A stretch of DNA of 64,000 nucleotides from Inquilinus sp. Marseille-Q2685 (GCF_916619195.1 NZ_CAKAKL010000003.1:310001-374000), one strand, 5' to 3'. Numbered from the stretch's first letter, positions 27,563 to 37,187 are shown. The notes: a model not told the origin generated them from the letters alone. Program-made: numbers and translations.

Positions 27563-28513
27563 ATGCGCCGGCCGTGGCTCAGCTCAATCGAAACGGACGA
27601 TGACATGCTCATGCAATCCTGGCGCGCTCGGCGCGCCATCAAGAACAATTTCGCCAAGGTCGGATACTTCCCCGACGCCGAGGGCTGGCGGGAAATCAAG
27701 CTCGGGATCGAGCGCGATCTGCAGGCCCGCCGCCTGCGCCCCAATGTCCGGGTGCCTCCCAGGCGCGACCTGCTTCGCTATCTGAGCACGCTGCGGCGAG
27801 AAACCGGCTCGCTAATCAAGGCGCTGGACGCGGCGCTCTATGCGGGATCCTGGACGTCCAGCGGCGGCTCCTTCCGCCTCGCCGACATGATCGGACTCGA
27901 CCTTGCCGCGCTGGTCGGTGCCTGGCTCCGGGTCAACGGAAGCGTCCGCTTCCTGGAGGTCGGCGGCGGCTGGGCTGGGTTCCGATCACGCCCCGGCCGG
28001 GATGCGCTCATCGACGACATCGCCGGGCTCGCCTCCGCCCATCCGAGAAGCCTCGACCGGTCACTGCATCTTCACTTCACCAATCTGACCCGGTGGCACA
28101 ACGATCTGCCCGCCGGCGTCAGGGAGCATCCTTTCGTCACGGCGGCCGGAATCCTCGCGGTCGAGCAGGATGGCGTGCCGCGCGGGAACGTGGACATCAT
28201 CTACTCGCAGGCGGCCGCCTATTTCGAAAGGGACGCGCAAGCATTCCTTTGTGGCGCGGCGACCCTCCTGAGGCCGGCCGGGCTCCTCGTGTTCAATCAC
28301 AGGGAGGAGATCGCCGACGACGTCCTTCGGGCCTCTCGGGCCTGCGGTCTCGACCTTCAGTCACATCGAGACCTCGGAGGCATGAACGGCAGAGTCGCCT
28401 GTCTCGTCAAGGGTGCCGCCCTCTCGAAGACCGCCATGACGGTGCAGGCGGACGACGGGGAGGCATCCTCCGGCCCCGACCACCGTCGCCTGAAGATCCG
28501 TGCCCGCCGGTGA
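27563..28513 (+). CDS. Putative SAM-dependent methyltransferase-like protein
   Basis: 316-aa cytosolic protein. A glycine motif VRFLEVGGGWAGF near residue 133 resembles motif I of class I methyltransferases, followed at a fitting distance by LHLHFTNLTRW and by DIIYSQAAAYFERDAQAFL, which resembles motif IV and the following helix. The N-terminal 110 residues are basic and unassigned. Substrate unknown. GAAGAGG precedes the ATG; a second ATG at 27605 is possible. The transglutaminase-like gene starts 5 bp after the stop, so they are probably co-transcribed with the PBP3-like gene. Confidence 0.55.
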   Translation: MRRPWLSSIETDDDMLMQSWRARRAIKNNFAKVGYFPDAEGWREIKLGIERDLQARRLRPNVRVPPRRDLLRYLSTLRRETGSLIKALDAALYAGSWTSSGGSFRLADMIGLDLAALVGAWLRVNGSVRFLEVGGGWAGFRSRPGRDALIDDIAGLASAHPRSLDRSLHLHFTNLTRWHNDLPAGVREHPFVTAAGILAVEQDGVPRGNVDIIYSQAAAYFERDAQAFLCGAATLLRPAGLLVFNHREEIADDVLRASRACGLDLQSHRDLGGMNGRVACLVKGAALSKTAMTVQADDGEASSGPDHRRLKIRARR

Positions 28514-28518
28514 TCGCC

Positions 28519-29274
28519 ATGAATCGCCGTCTCTTCATGTCCGCGGCGGCCGCCGGGCTGCTGTTCTCGGTCCGGTGCGTCGCTGCGCAGGAGGCGATCC
28601 AACTGGCGGTGCTCGATCGCGCCGCGGCGACCCGATCGTTTCTCGACGATCGGCGCCGGCGGGAAGACGCGATCCCCACAAGCGCGGAGGAAGTCGCGGA
28701 GATCCTCGGGCGCGGCCTCTCGCCGGTCGAGCAGCGCATCATGGCCTTCGAGCTCGTCCGAGGATTCCCCTATCGCCTCAGCCGATGGGATCCGAGCCAG
28801 CCGGACGGGCTGTTCGCCCTGGGCGCTGGAGATTGCCGGCACAAGGCCGCTGCGCTGCGCCGGCTGTTCCGGATCTGGGGCTATCCGGCCCAGCCGGTCC
28901 AGGTCGTTTTCGACTGGAGGGATCTGCCGATCCCGGATTCGATTCTCGCGCTGCTCGGCGAAACACGAAGCTTCCATCAATCCGTGGAGGTCGGCCTCGA
29001 CGGACGCAGCATCATCGTCGACGCGACCTGGGATCCCTTCCTCGGGACACAGGGATTTCCCGTGCTGTCCGCATGGGACGGCCGCGGCGCGACGCTCCAG
29101 TTGACGAAGGCCGCGACCGAGGTGATCCGGCCAAGCGCCTATGCCAGCTTCGGAGAACTGTTCCAGCGGTATGGCATCGCCTGGCCGAGCCGGGAGAAGA
29201 CGCTCGCCTTCAATCGGGCCCTCAACGCGTGGCTCGATGGGCTGCGCGGCGAGGGCAGGGAGGGGAGGACCTGA
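28519..29274 (+). CDS. Transglutaminase-like secreted protein
   Basis: 251-aa protein with a Tat-like or Sec signal (MNRRLFMSAAAAGLLF) and a transglutaminase-like Cys-His-Asp core: Cys106 in GAGDCRHKAAALRRLF, His153 in SFHQSVEVGLDG and Asp168 in IIVDATWDP. Such folds act as cysteine proteases or peptidoglycan-linked enzymes in bacteria; the substrate is unknown. Its stop codon overlaps the start of the PBP3-like gene (TGATG at 29272-29276), so the two are translationally coupled, hinting at joint action in the cell wall. Confidence 0.72.
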   Translation: MNRRLFMSAAAAGLLFSVRCVAAQEAIQLAVLDRAAATRSFLDDRRRREDAIPTSAEEVAEILGRGLSPVEQRIMAFELVRGFPYRLSRWDPSQPDGLFALGAGDCRHKAAALRRLFRIWGYPAQPVQVVFDWRDLPIPDSILALLGETRSFHQSVEVGLDGRSIIVDATWDPFLGTQGFPVLSAWDGRGATLQLTKAATEVIRPSAYASFGELFQRYGIAWPSREKTLAFNRALNAWLDGLRGEGREGRT

Positions 29275-30989
29275 TGGTGCAGGACATCGGAGCCTCTCAG
29301 GCGCGGCCTGTAAACATGAAGCAGGCCAGGAAGCGTCTCGCCGTTCTGACGCTGCTGTCTCTCGCCGCTTTCGTCGTGGTCTCCGTCCGCCTGATCTGGG
29401 TCATGGGGCCGGCGCAGAGCCGCGGGGACGCGCACGGGTTTGAGATGATCGAGGCGACACCTCAGCGGCCGGAGATCCGCGACCGCAACGGAGTCCTGCT
29501 CGCGGTCAATGTCGATATCCCGTCGATCTATGCGGATCCGCAGATCATCCCCGATCCGGAGGAGGCGGCGAAGCTGCTGGCCCGGGTGCTTCCGGGGCTC
29601 GATCCCATTGAGATCCGCAGGCGCATCGCGGCCGGCGGGCGGTTCCTATGGATCAAGCGACAGGTGGCGCCGGCCGTTCTGAAGGCGGTCAATGCCCTCG
29701 GGATCCCGGGGATCGACTATCGCATGGAGACGAAGCGGGTCTATCCCAGCGGCCGGATCGCGGCGCATGTGGTCGGGTACACGAGCGTGGATGATGCCGG
29801 CATCGCCGGCATCGAGGCCTATCTCGATCAACTGGTGCGGCAGACCGGCCCGGGCGGCACGGAGGCGGTGCGGCTGTCCCTCGATATCCGGGTGCAGGCC
29901 CTGCTGCATGCATCGCTTCTCCGCGCGATCGAGACGTATCAGGCCCGAGCGGCCGCCGGGCTGGTGCTCGACGTGACCAATGGCGAGGTCCTCGCGCTTG
30001 TTTCGCTGCCGGATTTCGACCCGAACACACCGGCTGAGGCCCTCGACCCCCAACGCATCAATAGAATCAACGTCGGCGTCTACGAGATGGGGTCGACCTT
30101 CAAGGCCCTCACCACGGCGATGGCGCTGGACTCTGGACTGTTCACGATAAACTCGTCTCTGGATGCGCGGGAGCCGTTGCGGTTCGGACGCTTCAGCATC
30201 AACGATTACCGGGGCGAGAAGCGCATCCTGACGCTTCCGGAGGCCTTTATCTACTCGTCGAACATCGCCATGGCCCGCATGGCTCTGGCAGTCGGCGCCG
30301 AGCGGCAGAAGGCGTTCCTGGGCCTGATGGGGCAGTTCGGGAAGCTGCGGACCGAACTGCCCGAGACGGCCCAGCCGATCGTCCCGGCGCAATGGGGGGA
30401 GGTCACGACGGCCACAGTGGCCTTCGGACACGGCATCGCCGTTGCGCCGCTGCAGGCGGCCATGGCAGTCGCGGCCCTGGTGAACGGCGGCGACCTGATT
30501 AGGCCGACCCTCATCGCAGGGGCGGAGGTCGGATCGAGGCTCGTCGCCCGTGGGGTGGTCACGCCCGAAACGGGCGAGGCCCTGCGATATCTGATGCGTC
30601 TCAATGCCGAGCGGGGCTCGGCCAAGAAGGCGGACGTCGCCGGCTACATGGTGGGCGGGAAGACGGGCACGGCCGAGAAGGTCGTGGACGGCCGATATGC
30701 CGGCAGCCGGTCGCTGACGGCCTTCATGGGCATCTCGCCGGCCGATGCGCCTCGCTACCTCTTCCTGACGATCCTCGATGAGCCGCAAAGCACTCCCGAC
30801 TCCTACGGGTTCGCGACGGCGGGGTGGAACGCCGCGCCAGTGACCGGAAGGATCATGGCGGGCGCCCTTCCCATGCTTGGGGAGGTGCCGCGCTTTGGGT
30901 CGGTACCTCAAGCGTTTCCCACCATGGCAGCGCGCGGGGCGTGGGGCAGCGTGCCCGAGACCGGGAGGGATGCTGCCAAGCATCGGTGA
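29274..30989 (+). CDS. ftsI: PBP3/FtsI-like peptidoglycan D,D-transpeptidase
   Basis: Class B penicillin-binding protein of 571 aa. One membrane anchor (about 21-45), a PBP dimer domain beginning at RPEIRDRNGVLLAVN, and a transpeptidase domain with Ser274-TFK (MGSTFK), Ser328-Ser-Asn (IYSSNIA) and Lys463-TGT (GGKTGTAEK). These identify the division-type septal transpeptidase family. The normal ftsI lies in the dcw cluster; none of those genes is here, so this is probably an accessory copy. It overlaps the transglutaminase-like gene by one base. Confidence 0.88.
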   Translation: MVQDIGASQARPVNMKQARKRLAVLTLLSLAAFVVVSVRLIWVMGPAQSRGDAHGFEMIEATPQRPEIRDRNGVLLAVNVDIPSIYADPQIIPDPEEAAKLLARVLPGLDPIEIRRRIAAGGRFLWIKRQVAPAVLKAVNALGIPGIDYRMETKRVYPSGRIAAHVVGYTSVDDAGIAGIEAYLDQLVRQTGPGGTEAVRLSLDIRVQALLHASLLRAIETYQARAAAGLVLDVTNGEVLALVSLPDFDPNTPAEALDPQRINRINVGVYEMGSTFKALTTAMALDSGLFTINSSLDAREPLRFGRFSINDYRGEKRILTLPEAFIYSSNIAMARMALAVGAERQKAFLGLMGQFGKLRTELPETAQPIVPAQWGEVTTATVAFGHGIAVAPLQAAMAVAALVNGGDLIRPTLIAGAEVGSRLVARGVVTPETGEALRYLMRLNAERGSAKKADVAGYMVGGKTGTAEKVVDGRYAGSRSLTAFMGISPADAPRYLFLTILDEPQSTPDSYGFATAGWNAAPVTGRIMAGALPMLGEVPRFGSVPQAFPTMAARGAWGSVPETGRDAAKHR

Positions 30990-31122
30990 TCGACCGGTGC
31001 CGGCCTCTGCCAGGAGAACTCGGCCAACCGCCGGCCGGTCTTCACGGCGCCGTGTCAGAGGGTCACACCTGCCGGGACAGAACGAGGTTTGCGGCCGGCC
31101 GCCGATCGGGCATAAGGCGAAG

Positions 31123-31437
31123 ATGCTCCGGGCCCTTCGCCTCATCGTCATGCTGCTGGCGCTCGTTGCCGTTTCGCTCGGCAGCGCGACGCTGCCCGGA
31201 AGCGCCGAGATGACGCCGCCATGCCCGATGTCGGGCATGGCCGACGAGATGCCGCAGGACGGCTGCCTGAAGGCATGCCCCATCGCCCTCTGCGCGCTGG
31301 CTCCCTTCACCCAGGCCGACGCCGGACTTCTTGCCGTGGTCCCTTCGCCGCGCCTCGCGGACGGGCCGGCCTGGGGCAGCATCCAAGCGATGACGGGCGG
31401 AGGCCCGCCTCCGCAGCACCGGCCTCCGATCTCCTGA
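31123..31437 (+). CDS. Small secreted Cys/Met-rich protein upstream of cusB
   Basis: 104-aa protein with a signal peptide (LRLIVMLLALVAVSLG) and a mature Cys/Met cluster: PPCPMSGMADEMPQDGC then LKACPIALCALAPF. The tail is Pro-rich. It lies 90 bp upstream of cusB, a place often held by small metal-binding or regulatory peptides in copper operons. No named family is recognised. It may share ancestry with the proteins at 17105 and 37535, which have a similar size, signal and Cys-x-x-x-x-Cys arrangement. Confidence 0.6.
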   Translation: MLRALRLIVMLLALVAVSLGSATLPGSAEMTPPCPMSGMADEMPQDGCLKACPIALCALAPFTQADAGLLAVVPSPRLADGPAWGSIQAMTGGGPPPQHRPPIS

Positions 31438-31527
31438 TCCGACGCTGAGCGCGCCTCCGCTGCGAAGCGGAGGCAACCGACCACGTTGGACCAATCATGC
31501 CGGCGCAGGACGCCGGCGGAGATCATC

Positions 31528-33159
31528 ATGCGCAAACTACGCTATGGGCTCGGCGCCGCCGCGCTGGGACTGGCCGGCTTCGTGCTCGGCCTCTGGGTTC
31601 AGGGCGGCACCTCCCATCTCGTCGATCTCGGCTCTTCGGCCTTCGCAGCCGTCACGAGGACGGCGTCGGAGACGACGATGCGGGTCGCCAAGGAAGACGA
31701 CCCGATCGTGTTCTGGCGCGACCCGATGGGCAATCCCGTCGTCTCGGCGGAACCGAAGAAGGACTCCATGGGCATGGACTACGTGCCCGTCCGGCGGTCC
31801 GAGGTCGCACCGCTGTTCCCGAAGATCGGGCAGGACGGCCAGACGCCGGCCGATGAGCGCCCGCTATTCTACCGCGATCCCATGGGCGGCACCGATACGT
31901 CGCCGGTCCCCCGGAAGGACGGGATGGGCATGGACTACCTGCCGGTCTACCCGTCGCAGGTCGCACCGGTGCTGCCGCCGCTCGGCGCGCGCAGCGAAGC
32001 CGCACCGGCCCCGGAAACCCCTGCAGCTTCGGCTGCAGGGGGAGGGCGCCGGATCCTCTACTACCGCAACCCGATGGGCCTTCCCGACACCTCGCCGGTG
32101 CCCAAGAAGGATTCGATGGGGATGGACTACACCCCCGTCTACGCCGACGAAACGGCCGACGACGGCAGCATCGGCATCAGCCCGGCTCGCCTCCAGACCA
32201 TGGGGGTGCGGACCGCGCCGGCGTCCCGGCAGGTCATGACGCGGAGCATCCGCGCCATCGGCACCATCGCCACCGACGAGCGCCGGAGCGCGATGGTGAC
32301 GCCCCGGGTCGAAGGCTGGATCGAACACCTCTACGTCAACGAGACCGGCCGCGGCGTGGCCGAGGGCGAGCCGCTGATGGAAGTCTACAGCCCGGACCTC
32401 CTGCGGGCCCAGTCCGACTATCTCCTGGCCGTCACCAGCGGCCGCTCCGGGGACCTCGAGGGCGGACGGTTTCGTCTGGTGAACCTCGGCCTCTCCGATC
32501 CGCAGATCGATCGCATCCGGGCCTCGGGGAGGATCCTCCGAACCATCCAGATCCCGGCGCCGATCGGCGGGACAGTGCTGTCCAAGACCGCCATCGAAGG
32601 CATGATGTTCCGCCCCGGAGATCCGCTGTTCCGCATCGCCGATCTCTCCACGGTCGTCGTCCTGATCGACGTCTTCGAACAGGATGTCGGCCTGCTGCGG
32701 CAGGGGCTGCCGGTGTCCGTCACCATCGCCGCCTATCCTGGAGAAACGTTCCAGGGCAGCGTCGACCGCATCTACCCGGCGCTGGAAACTGCGACGCGGA
32801 CCGCCAAGGTCCGCATCACGCTGCCGAACCCGGACGGTCGCCTGCGCATCGGCATGCTGGCGACCGCCGAGGTCGCAGCGCCGACGTCCGGCGGGAACGA
32901 GGTCGTCTCGGTTCCGGCGGCTGCGGTGGTCGATAGCGGCGAGCGCCGGACCGTGTTCGTCGAGACCGGCGCCGGCCGGTTCAAGCCGGTCGAGGTTCGG
33001 ACGGGAGCCCGCGCCGATGGCCGGGTCGAGATCCTCTCCGGCCTCTCCGGAACCGAGACGGTGGTGGACGGCGCCACCTTCCTGATCGATGCCGAGAGCA
33101 ACATGCGCGCGGCGATTGCCGCGTTCGCGGCGGAGCCCGGGCAGGAGGCGTCGCGATGA
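31528..33159 (+). CDS. cusB: CusB-like RND efflux adaptor with three metal-binding repeats
   Basis: Periplasmic membrane-fusion protein of a Cu(I)/Ag(I) RND pump, 543 aa. After a membrane anchor (about 8-25) come three tandem repeats (about 60-90, 112-142, 176-206) of the form (Y/W)RxPMGxPxxSxxPKKDSMGMDYxPVY, the Met-based heavy-metal-binding domain. Then follow the lipoyl/barrel-sandwich part (TPRVEGWIEHLYVNETG) and beta-barrel domains. One copy is usual. The stop overlaps cusA by four bases (ATGA). The frame start at 31486 adds residues without support. No cusC outer-membrane gene is in the window. Confidence 0.93.
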   Translation: MRKLRYGLGAAALGLAGFVLGLWVQGGTSHLVDLGSSAFAAVTRTASETTMRVAKEDDPIVFWRDPMGNPVVSAEPKKDSMGMDYVPVRRSEVAPLFPKIGQDGQTPADERPLFYRDPMGGTDTSPVPRKDGMGMDYLPVYPSQVAPVLPPLGARSEAAPAPETPAASAAGGGRRILYYRNPMGLPDTSPVPKKDSMGMDYTPVYADETADDGSIGISPARLQTMGVRTAPASRQVMTRSIRAIGTIATDERRSAMVTPRVEGWIEHLYVNETGRGVAEGEPLMEVYSPDLLRAQSDYLLAVTSGRSGDLEGGRFRLVNLGLSDPQIDRIRASGRILRTIQIPAPIGGTVLSKTAIEGMMFRPGDPLFRIADLSTVVVLIDVFEQDVGLLRQGLPVSVTIAAYPGETFQGSVDRIYPALETATRTAKVRITLPNPDGRLRIGMLATAEVAAPTSGGNEVVSVPAAAVVDSGERRTVFVETGAGRFKPVEVRTGARADGRVEILSGLSGTETVVDGATFLIDAESNMRAAIAAFAAEPGQEASR

Positions 33160-36100
33160 TCGCGCGCCTCGTCGCGTGGTCGAGCAAGAACGTCTTCCTC
33201 GTCCTGTTCGTGACGGCCTTCGTGGTCGGCGCCGGCGTCTGGGCCGTGCGCACCACGGCGCTCGACGCCATTCCCGATCTCTCCGACACCCAGGTCATCG
33301 TCTACACTGAGATGCCGGGCCAGTCGCCGCAGGTGGTCGAGGACCAGGTGACCTATCCGCTGACCACGGCGCTGCTCAGCGTTCCTCGCTCGAAGGTGGT
33401 CCGCGGCTTCTCGAATTTCGGGGTGTCCTTCATCTATGTGGTCTTCGAGGACGGCACGGATCTCTATTGGGCGCGCAGCCGCGTCCTCGAATACCTGAAC
33501 GGCGTCGCCGCCAGGCTGCCGGCCGGGGTGACGCCGACGCTCGGTCCGGACGCCAGCGGCGTCGGCTGGGTCTACCAATACGTCCTGCAGAGCGACCGGG
33601 ATCCCCTGGTCGAGCTCCGCTCGTTCCAGGATTGGGACCTGCGCTACCGGCTCGCCGCCACCGCAGGCGTGGCCGAGGTGGCGAGCGTCGGCGGCTATGT
33701 GCGGCAGTACCAGGTCGTGGCCGATCCGGCGCGCCTCCGCGGCTACGGCCTGACGCTGGCGGATGTCCGCGCGGCCATCGAAGCCAGCAACAGCGAGGTC
33801 GGCGGCCGGACCGTCGAGATGGCGGAGCGCGAGTTCATCCTGCGCGGCCGAGGCTATGTCCGTGGCACCGATGATCTGGAGAAGATCGTCCTGCGCGCCG
33901 CGAACGGCACGCCCGTGCTGCTGCGCGACGTCGCCCGGGTCGAGCTTGGCCCCGACGAACGGCGCGGCATCGCCGAGCTGAACGGCCAGGGCCAGGCGGT
34001 CAGCGGCATCGTCGTCCAGCGCGACGGCGAGAACGCCCTCGATGTCATCCAGCGGGTGAAGGACAAGATCGCCGCGGCCAAGGGCACGCTCCCGGAGGGC
34101 ACGGTCATCACGCCGGTCTACGACCGGTCGGGGCTGATCGAGCGGGCGATCGAGACGCTGCGCGGCACGCTGATCGAGGAGAGCATCGTCGTCGCCGCGG
34201 TCTGCCTGATCTTCCTCCTGCATGTGCGCAGCGCGCTCGTCGCGATCCTCATGCTGCCGGTCGGGGTTCTGATCGCCTTCCTGATCATGCGGCTGCTCGG
34301 GATCGGCTCGAACATCATGAGCCTCGGCGGCATCGCGATCGCCATCGGCGCCATGGTCGACGCGGCGATCGTCATGATCGAGAACGCCCACAAGCAGCTC
34401 GAGCGATCGCCGGACGAGCCGAGGGTCCGGGTGCTGATCCGGGCGGCGAGCGAGGTCGGTCCGGCGCTGTTCTTCAGCCTGCTCGTCATCACCGTGTCGT
34501 TCCTGCCGGTGTTCACCCTGGAGGCGCAAGAGGGGCGGCTGTTCCGTCCGCTCGCCTTCACCAAGACCTTCGCCATGGCCGCGGCGGCCTTCCTGTCGGT
34601 GACGCTGGTGCCGGTGCTGATGATCCTGTTCGTGCGCGGCCGCATCCTCCCGGAGCACCGCAACCCGATCAACCGCCTGCTGATCGGGCTGTACCGGCCG
34701 GTCATCCGCCTCGTGCTGCGGTTCAAGCTGGTGACCATCGTCCTGGCGCTGGCGGTGATGGCCACGGCGATCGTGCCGATCCGGCGGCTCGGCAGCGAGT
34801 TCATGCCCAGCCTGAACGAGGGCGTCCTGATGTTCATGCCGGTCACGCTGCCCGGCATCTCGATCACCGCGGCGGAGCAGCTGCTGCAGACCCAGGACCG
34901 GATCCTGGCCGGCTTCCCCGAGGTCGCCTCCGCCTTCGGCAAGGCCGGGCGCGCGGCGACGGCGACCGACCCGGCGCCGATGGAGATGAGCGAGACCATC
35001 ATCAACCTCAAGCCCGAAAGCGAATGGCGTCCCGGGCTGACGGTCGACGGCCTGATCGCGGAGATGAACCAGGCGGTGACGCTGCCCGGCGTCAGCAATG
35101 CCTGGACCATGCCGATCCGGGCCCGCACCGACATGCTGTCGACCGGCATCCGGACGCCGGTCGGCATCAAGGTCTACGGCCAGGACCTGAAGGAGATCGA
35201 GCGCATCGCCAAGGAGGTCGAGGCGGCCGTGAGGGCGGTGCCGGGCACGACCAGCGCCTTCGCCGAGCGGGTCACCGGCGCGTCCTATCTCGACATCGTG
35301 CCGGATCGTGACGCGCTCGCCCGCTACGGTCTTTCGATCGAGCAGTTCCAGGCCGCCGTCGGCTCGGCGCTCGGCGGCGAGACGGTGACCACCACGGTCG
35401 AGGGGCGCCGCCGCTTCACCGTCAACCTGCGCTACCCGCGGGATCTGCGGTCGGATCCGGTGGCGATCGCGTCGGAGGTGCTGGTGGAGGGCGCCGACGG
35501 CATGCAGGTGCCGCTCGGCAGCGTCGCCCGGATCACGACGACGCAGGGGCCTTCGACCATCCGGACGGAGAACGCGCAGCTTGCCGCCTATGTCTTCGTC
35601 GACATGCGCGGCCGCGACATCGGCGGCTACGTCGCCGATGCGCAGCGTGCGGTGGCGGAGAGGGTGAGCCTGCCGTCCGGCATGCATCTCGAATGGAGCG
35701 GCCAGTTCGAGTATCTGCAGCGCGCCGAGGCGCGCCTGTCGATCGTCGTGCCGGTGACGCTCGCGATCATCTTCGTGCTGCTGTACCTGAACTTCGGGCG
35801 CCTGACCGAGACCCTGATCGTCATGGCCTCGGTGCCGTTCTCCCTGGTCGGCGGCCTCTGGCTGATGGACTGGCTCGGCTTCAACATGAGCGTGCCGGTC
35901 GCGGTCGGCTTCATCGCGCTGGCCGGCGTCGCCGCCCAGACCGGCGTGGTCATGCTGATCTATCTCGACCAGGCGTTGCGGGAGATCCGCGAGCGGCGAG
36001 CCGCCTCGGGGCAGCCGGTGACGCGGGCCGATCTCCATGAGGCGATCGTCGAGGGTGCGGTCGAGCGTGTTCGGCCCAAGGCGATGACCGTCGCCGCGAT

Positions 36101-36320
36101 CCTCGCCGGCCTGCTGCCGATCCTCTGGACCACCGGGACGGGCTCCGAGGTGATGCGCCGCATCGCCGTGCCGATGATCGGCGGCATGGGCTCGTCGGTC
36201 GTGCTGACGCTGGTCGTGATCCCGGCGGTCTATGCCTTCGTCAAAGGCTGGAGCTTGTCGAAGGCATCGCCCGAAGCCGCGGAAATCGGAGTACGGCCGA
36301 TGGATGCGTCGAGGGTTTAG
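33156..36320 (+). CDS. cusA: CusA-like Cu(I)/Ag(I) RND efflux transporter
   Basis: Inner-membrane RND transporter of the heavy-metal (HME) family, 1054 aa, full length. Family signatures include the N-terminal AIPDLSDTQVIVYTEMPGQS, the TM4 proton-relay segment GAMVDAAIVMIENAHK, and the porter-domain methionines in PMEMSE and RARTDMLSTGIRTPVG that in CusA line the copper path. It pumps Cu(I)/Ag(I) from periplasm or cytosol outward with CusB. Translationally coupled to cusB. A 1201-codon antisense frame overlaps it and is a composition artefact. Confidence 0.95.
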   Translation: MIARLVAWSSKNVFLVLFVTAFVVGAGVWAVRTTALDAIPDLSDTQVIVYTEMPGQSPQVVEDQVTYPLTTALLSVPRSKVVRGFSNFGVSFIYVVFEDGTDLYWARSRVLEYLNGVAARLPAGVTPTLGPDASGVGWVYQYVLQSDRDPLVELRSFQDWDLRYRLAATAGVAEVASVGGYVRQYQVVADPARLRGYGLTLADVRAAIEASNSEVGGRTVEMAEREFILRGRGYVRGTDDLEKIVLRAANGTPVLLRDVARVELGPDERRGIAELNGQGQAVSGIVVQRDGENALDVIQRVKDKIAAAKGTLPEGTVITPVYDRSGLIERAIETLRGTLIEESIVVAAVCLIFLLHVRSALVAILMLPVGVLIAFLIMRLLGIGSNIMSLGGIAIAIGAMVDAAIVMIENAHKQLERSPDEPRVRVLIRAASEVGPALFFSLLVITVSFLPVFTLEAQEGRLFRPLAFTKTFAMAAAAFLSVTLVPVLMILFVRGRILPEHRNPINRLLIGLYRPVIRLVLRFKLVTIVLALAVMATAIVPIRRLGSEFMPSLNEGVLMFMPVTLPGISITAAEQLLQTQDRILAGFPEVASAFGKAGRAATATDPAPMEMSETIINLKPESEWRPGLTVDGLIAEMNQAVTLPGVSNAWTMPIRARTDMLSTGIRTPVGIKVYGQDLKEIERIAKEVEAAVRAVPGTTSAFAERVTGASYLDIVPDRDALARYGLSIEQFQAAVGSALGGETVTTTVEGRRRFTVNLRYPRDLRSDPVAIASEVLVEGADGMQVPLGSVARITTTQGPSTIRTENAQLAAYVFVDMRGRDIGGYVADAQRAVAERVSLPSGMHLEWSGQFEYLQRAEARLSIVVPVTLAIIFVLLYLNFGRLTETLIVMASVPFSLVGGLWLMDWLGFNMSVPVAVGFIALAGVAAQTGVVMLIYLDQALREIRERRAASGQPVTRADLHEAIVEGAVERVRPKAMTVAAILAGLLPILWTTGTGSEVMRRIAVPMIGGMGSSVVLTLVVIPAVYAFVKGWSLSKASPEAAEIGVRPMDASRV

Positions 36321-36399
36321 AATGGGGCTGGCCGGCGCGGGCTCGATGGGCTCGCCGCGCTGCGGCGTCATCCACATTGCCGAGGAGGAGTAGGGACCA

Positions 36400-37014
36400 A
36401 TGGGCTTCTACCAGGACCACATCCTGCCGCACCTCGTCGACCTGGCGATGCGCAACGCACAGCTTGCGCCGTACCGCGAGCGCACCGCTGCCGCGGCCGA
36501 GGGCCAAGTGCTGGAGATCGGCATCGGCTCCGGGCTCAACCTGCCCCTCTACGGGCCGCAGGTGCGCGAGGTCCTCGGCCTCGAGCCGTCGCCACGGCTG
36601 ATCGAGATGGCGCGAGGCGCAGCGAAGGAGGCGCGACCGCCCGTGACGTTCATCGAGGGCCTGGCCGAGGCGATCCCGCTGGACCGAGCCAGCGTCGACA
36701 CCGTGGTGACGACCTGGACGCTCTGCACCATCCCCCAGGCGATCCCGGCGCTCGAGGAGATGCGCCGGGTGCTCAGGCCCGGCGGGCAGCTCCTGTTCGT
36801 CGAACATGGCCTGGCGCCCGAGGAAAGGGTGCGCTGGTGGCAGAACCGGCTGACACCCGTCTGGAGGCCCATCGCCGGCGGGTGTCATCTCAACCGGCCG
36901 ATCAGGACGCTGATCGAGACCGCCGGCTTCACCATCACGGCGCTTGAAAACAGCTACGTGCCGAAGACCCCCCGGATGATGGGCTACCTCTATCAGGGCC
37001 GCGCCACGCCGTAG
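36400..37014 (+). CDS. Class I SAM-dependent methyltransferase (UbiE-like)
   Basis: 204-aa cytosolic methyltransferase. Motif I is VLEIGIGSGLNLPLY, the acidic residue binding ribose is in LGLEPSPRL, and the post-motif segment is LRPGGQLLFVEHGLAP. It starts 80 bp after cusA, with GAGGAG upstream of the ATG, so it probably belongs to the cus transcript. Methyltransferases of this type recur next to metal-resistance genes, but no substrate is known; a lipid or quinone is possible by family. Confidence 0.82.
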   Translation: MGFYQDHILPHLVDLAMRNAQLAPYRERTAAAAEGQVLEIGIGSGLNLPLYGPQVREVLGLEPSPRLIEMARGAAKEARPPVTFIEGLAEAIPLDRASVDTVVTTWTLCTIPQAIPALEEMRRVLRPGGQLLFVEHGLAPEERVRWWQNRLTPVWRPIAGGCHLNRPIRTLIETAGFTITALENSYVPKTPRMMGYLYQGRATP

Positions 37015-37187
37015 CGCGATACTGTCTCGCTGTCTTGCTGATCACCTGCCGCATCAGGCCTCAGAGGATCCGGTGCAGCGACGCGACAGATCTTGGTGAC
37101 GAGGGCGGGCATATTGGTCGAGAATTGATCGATCGAAGCCAATGCACGCCATAGGCATAGTTTGGGCGCCGCGCCCAGGAGTGCCTG

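Noticed and set aside
32772-36377. Open frame of 1201 codons on the minus strand opposite cusBA
   Set aside because: Low-complexity antisense reading of cusA; no recognisable fold. The strand is explained fully by cusBA.
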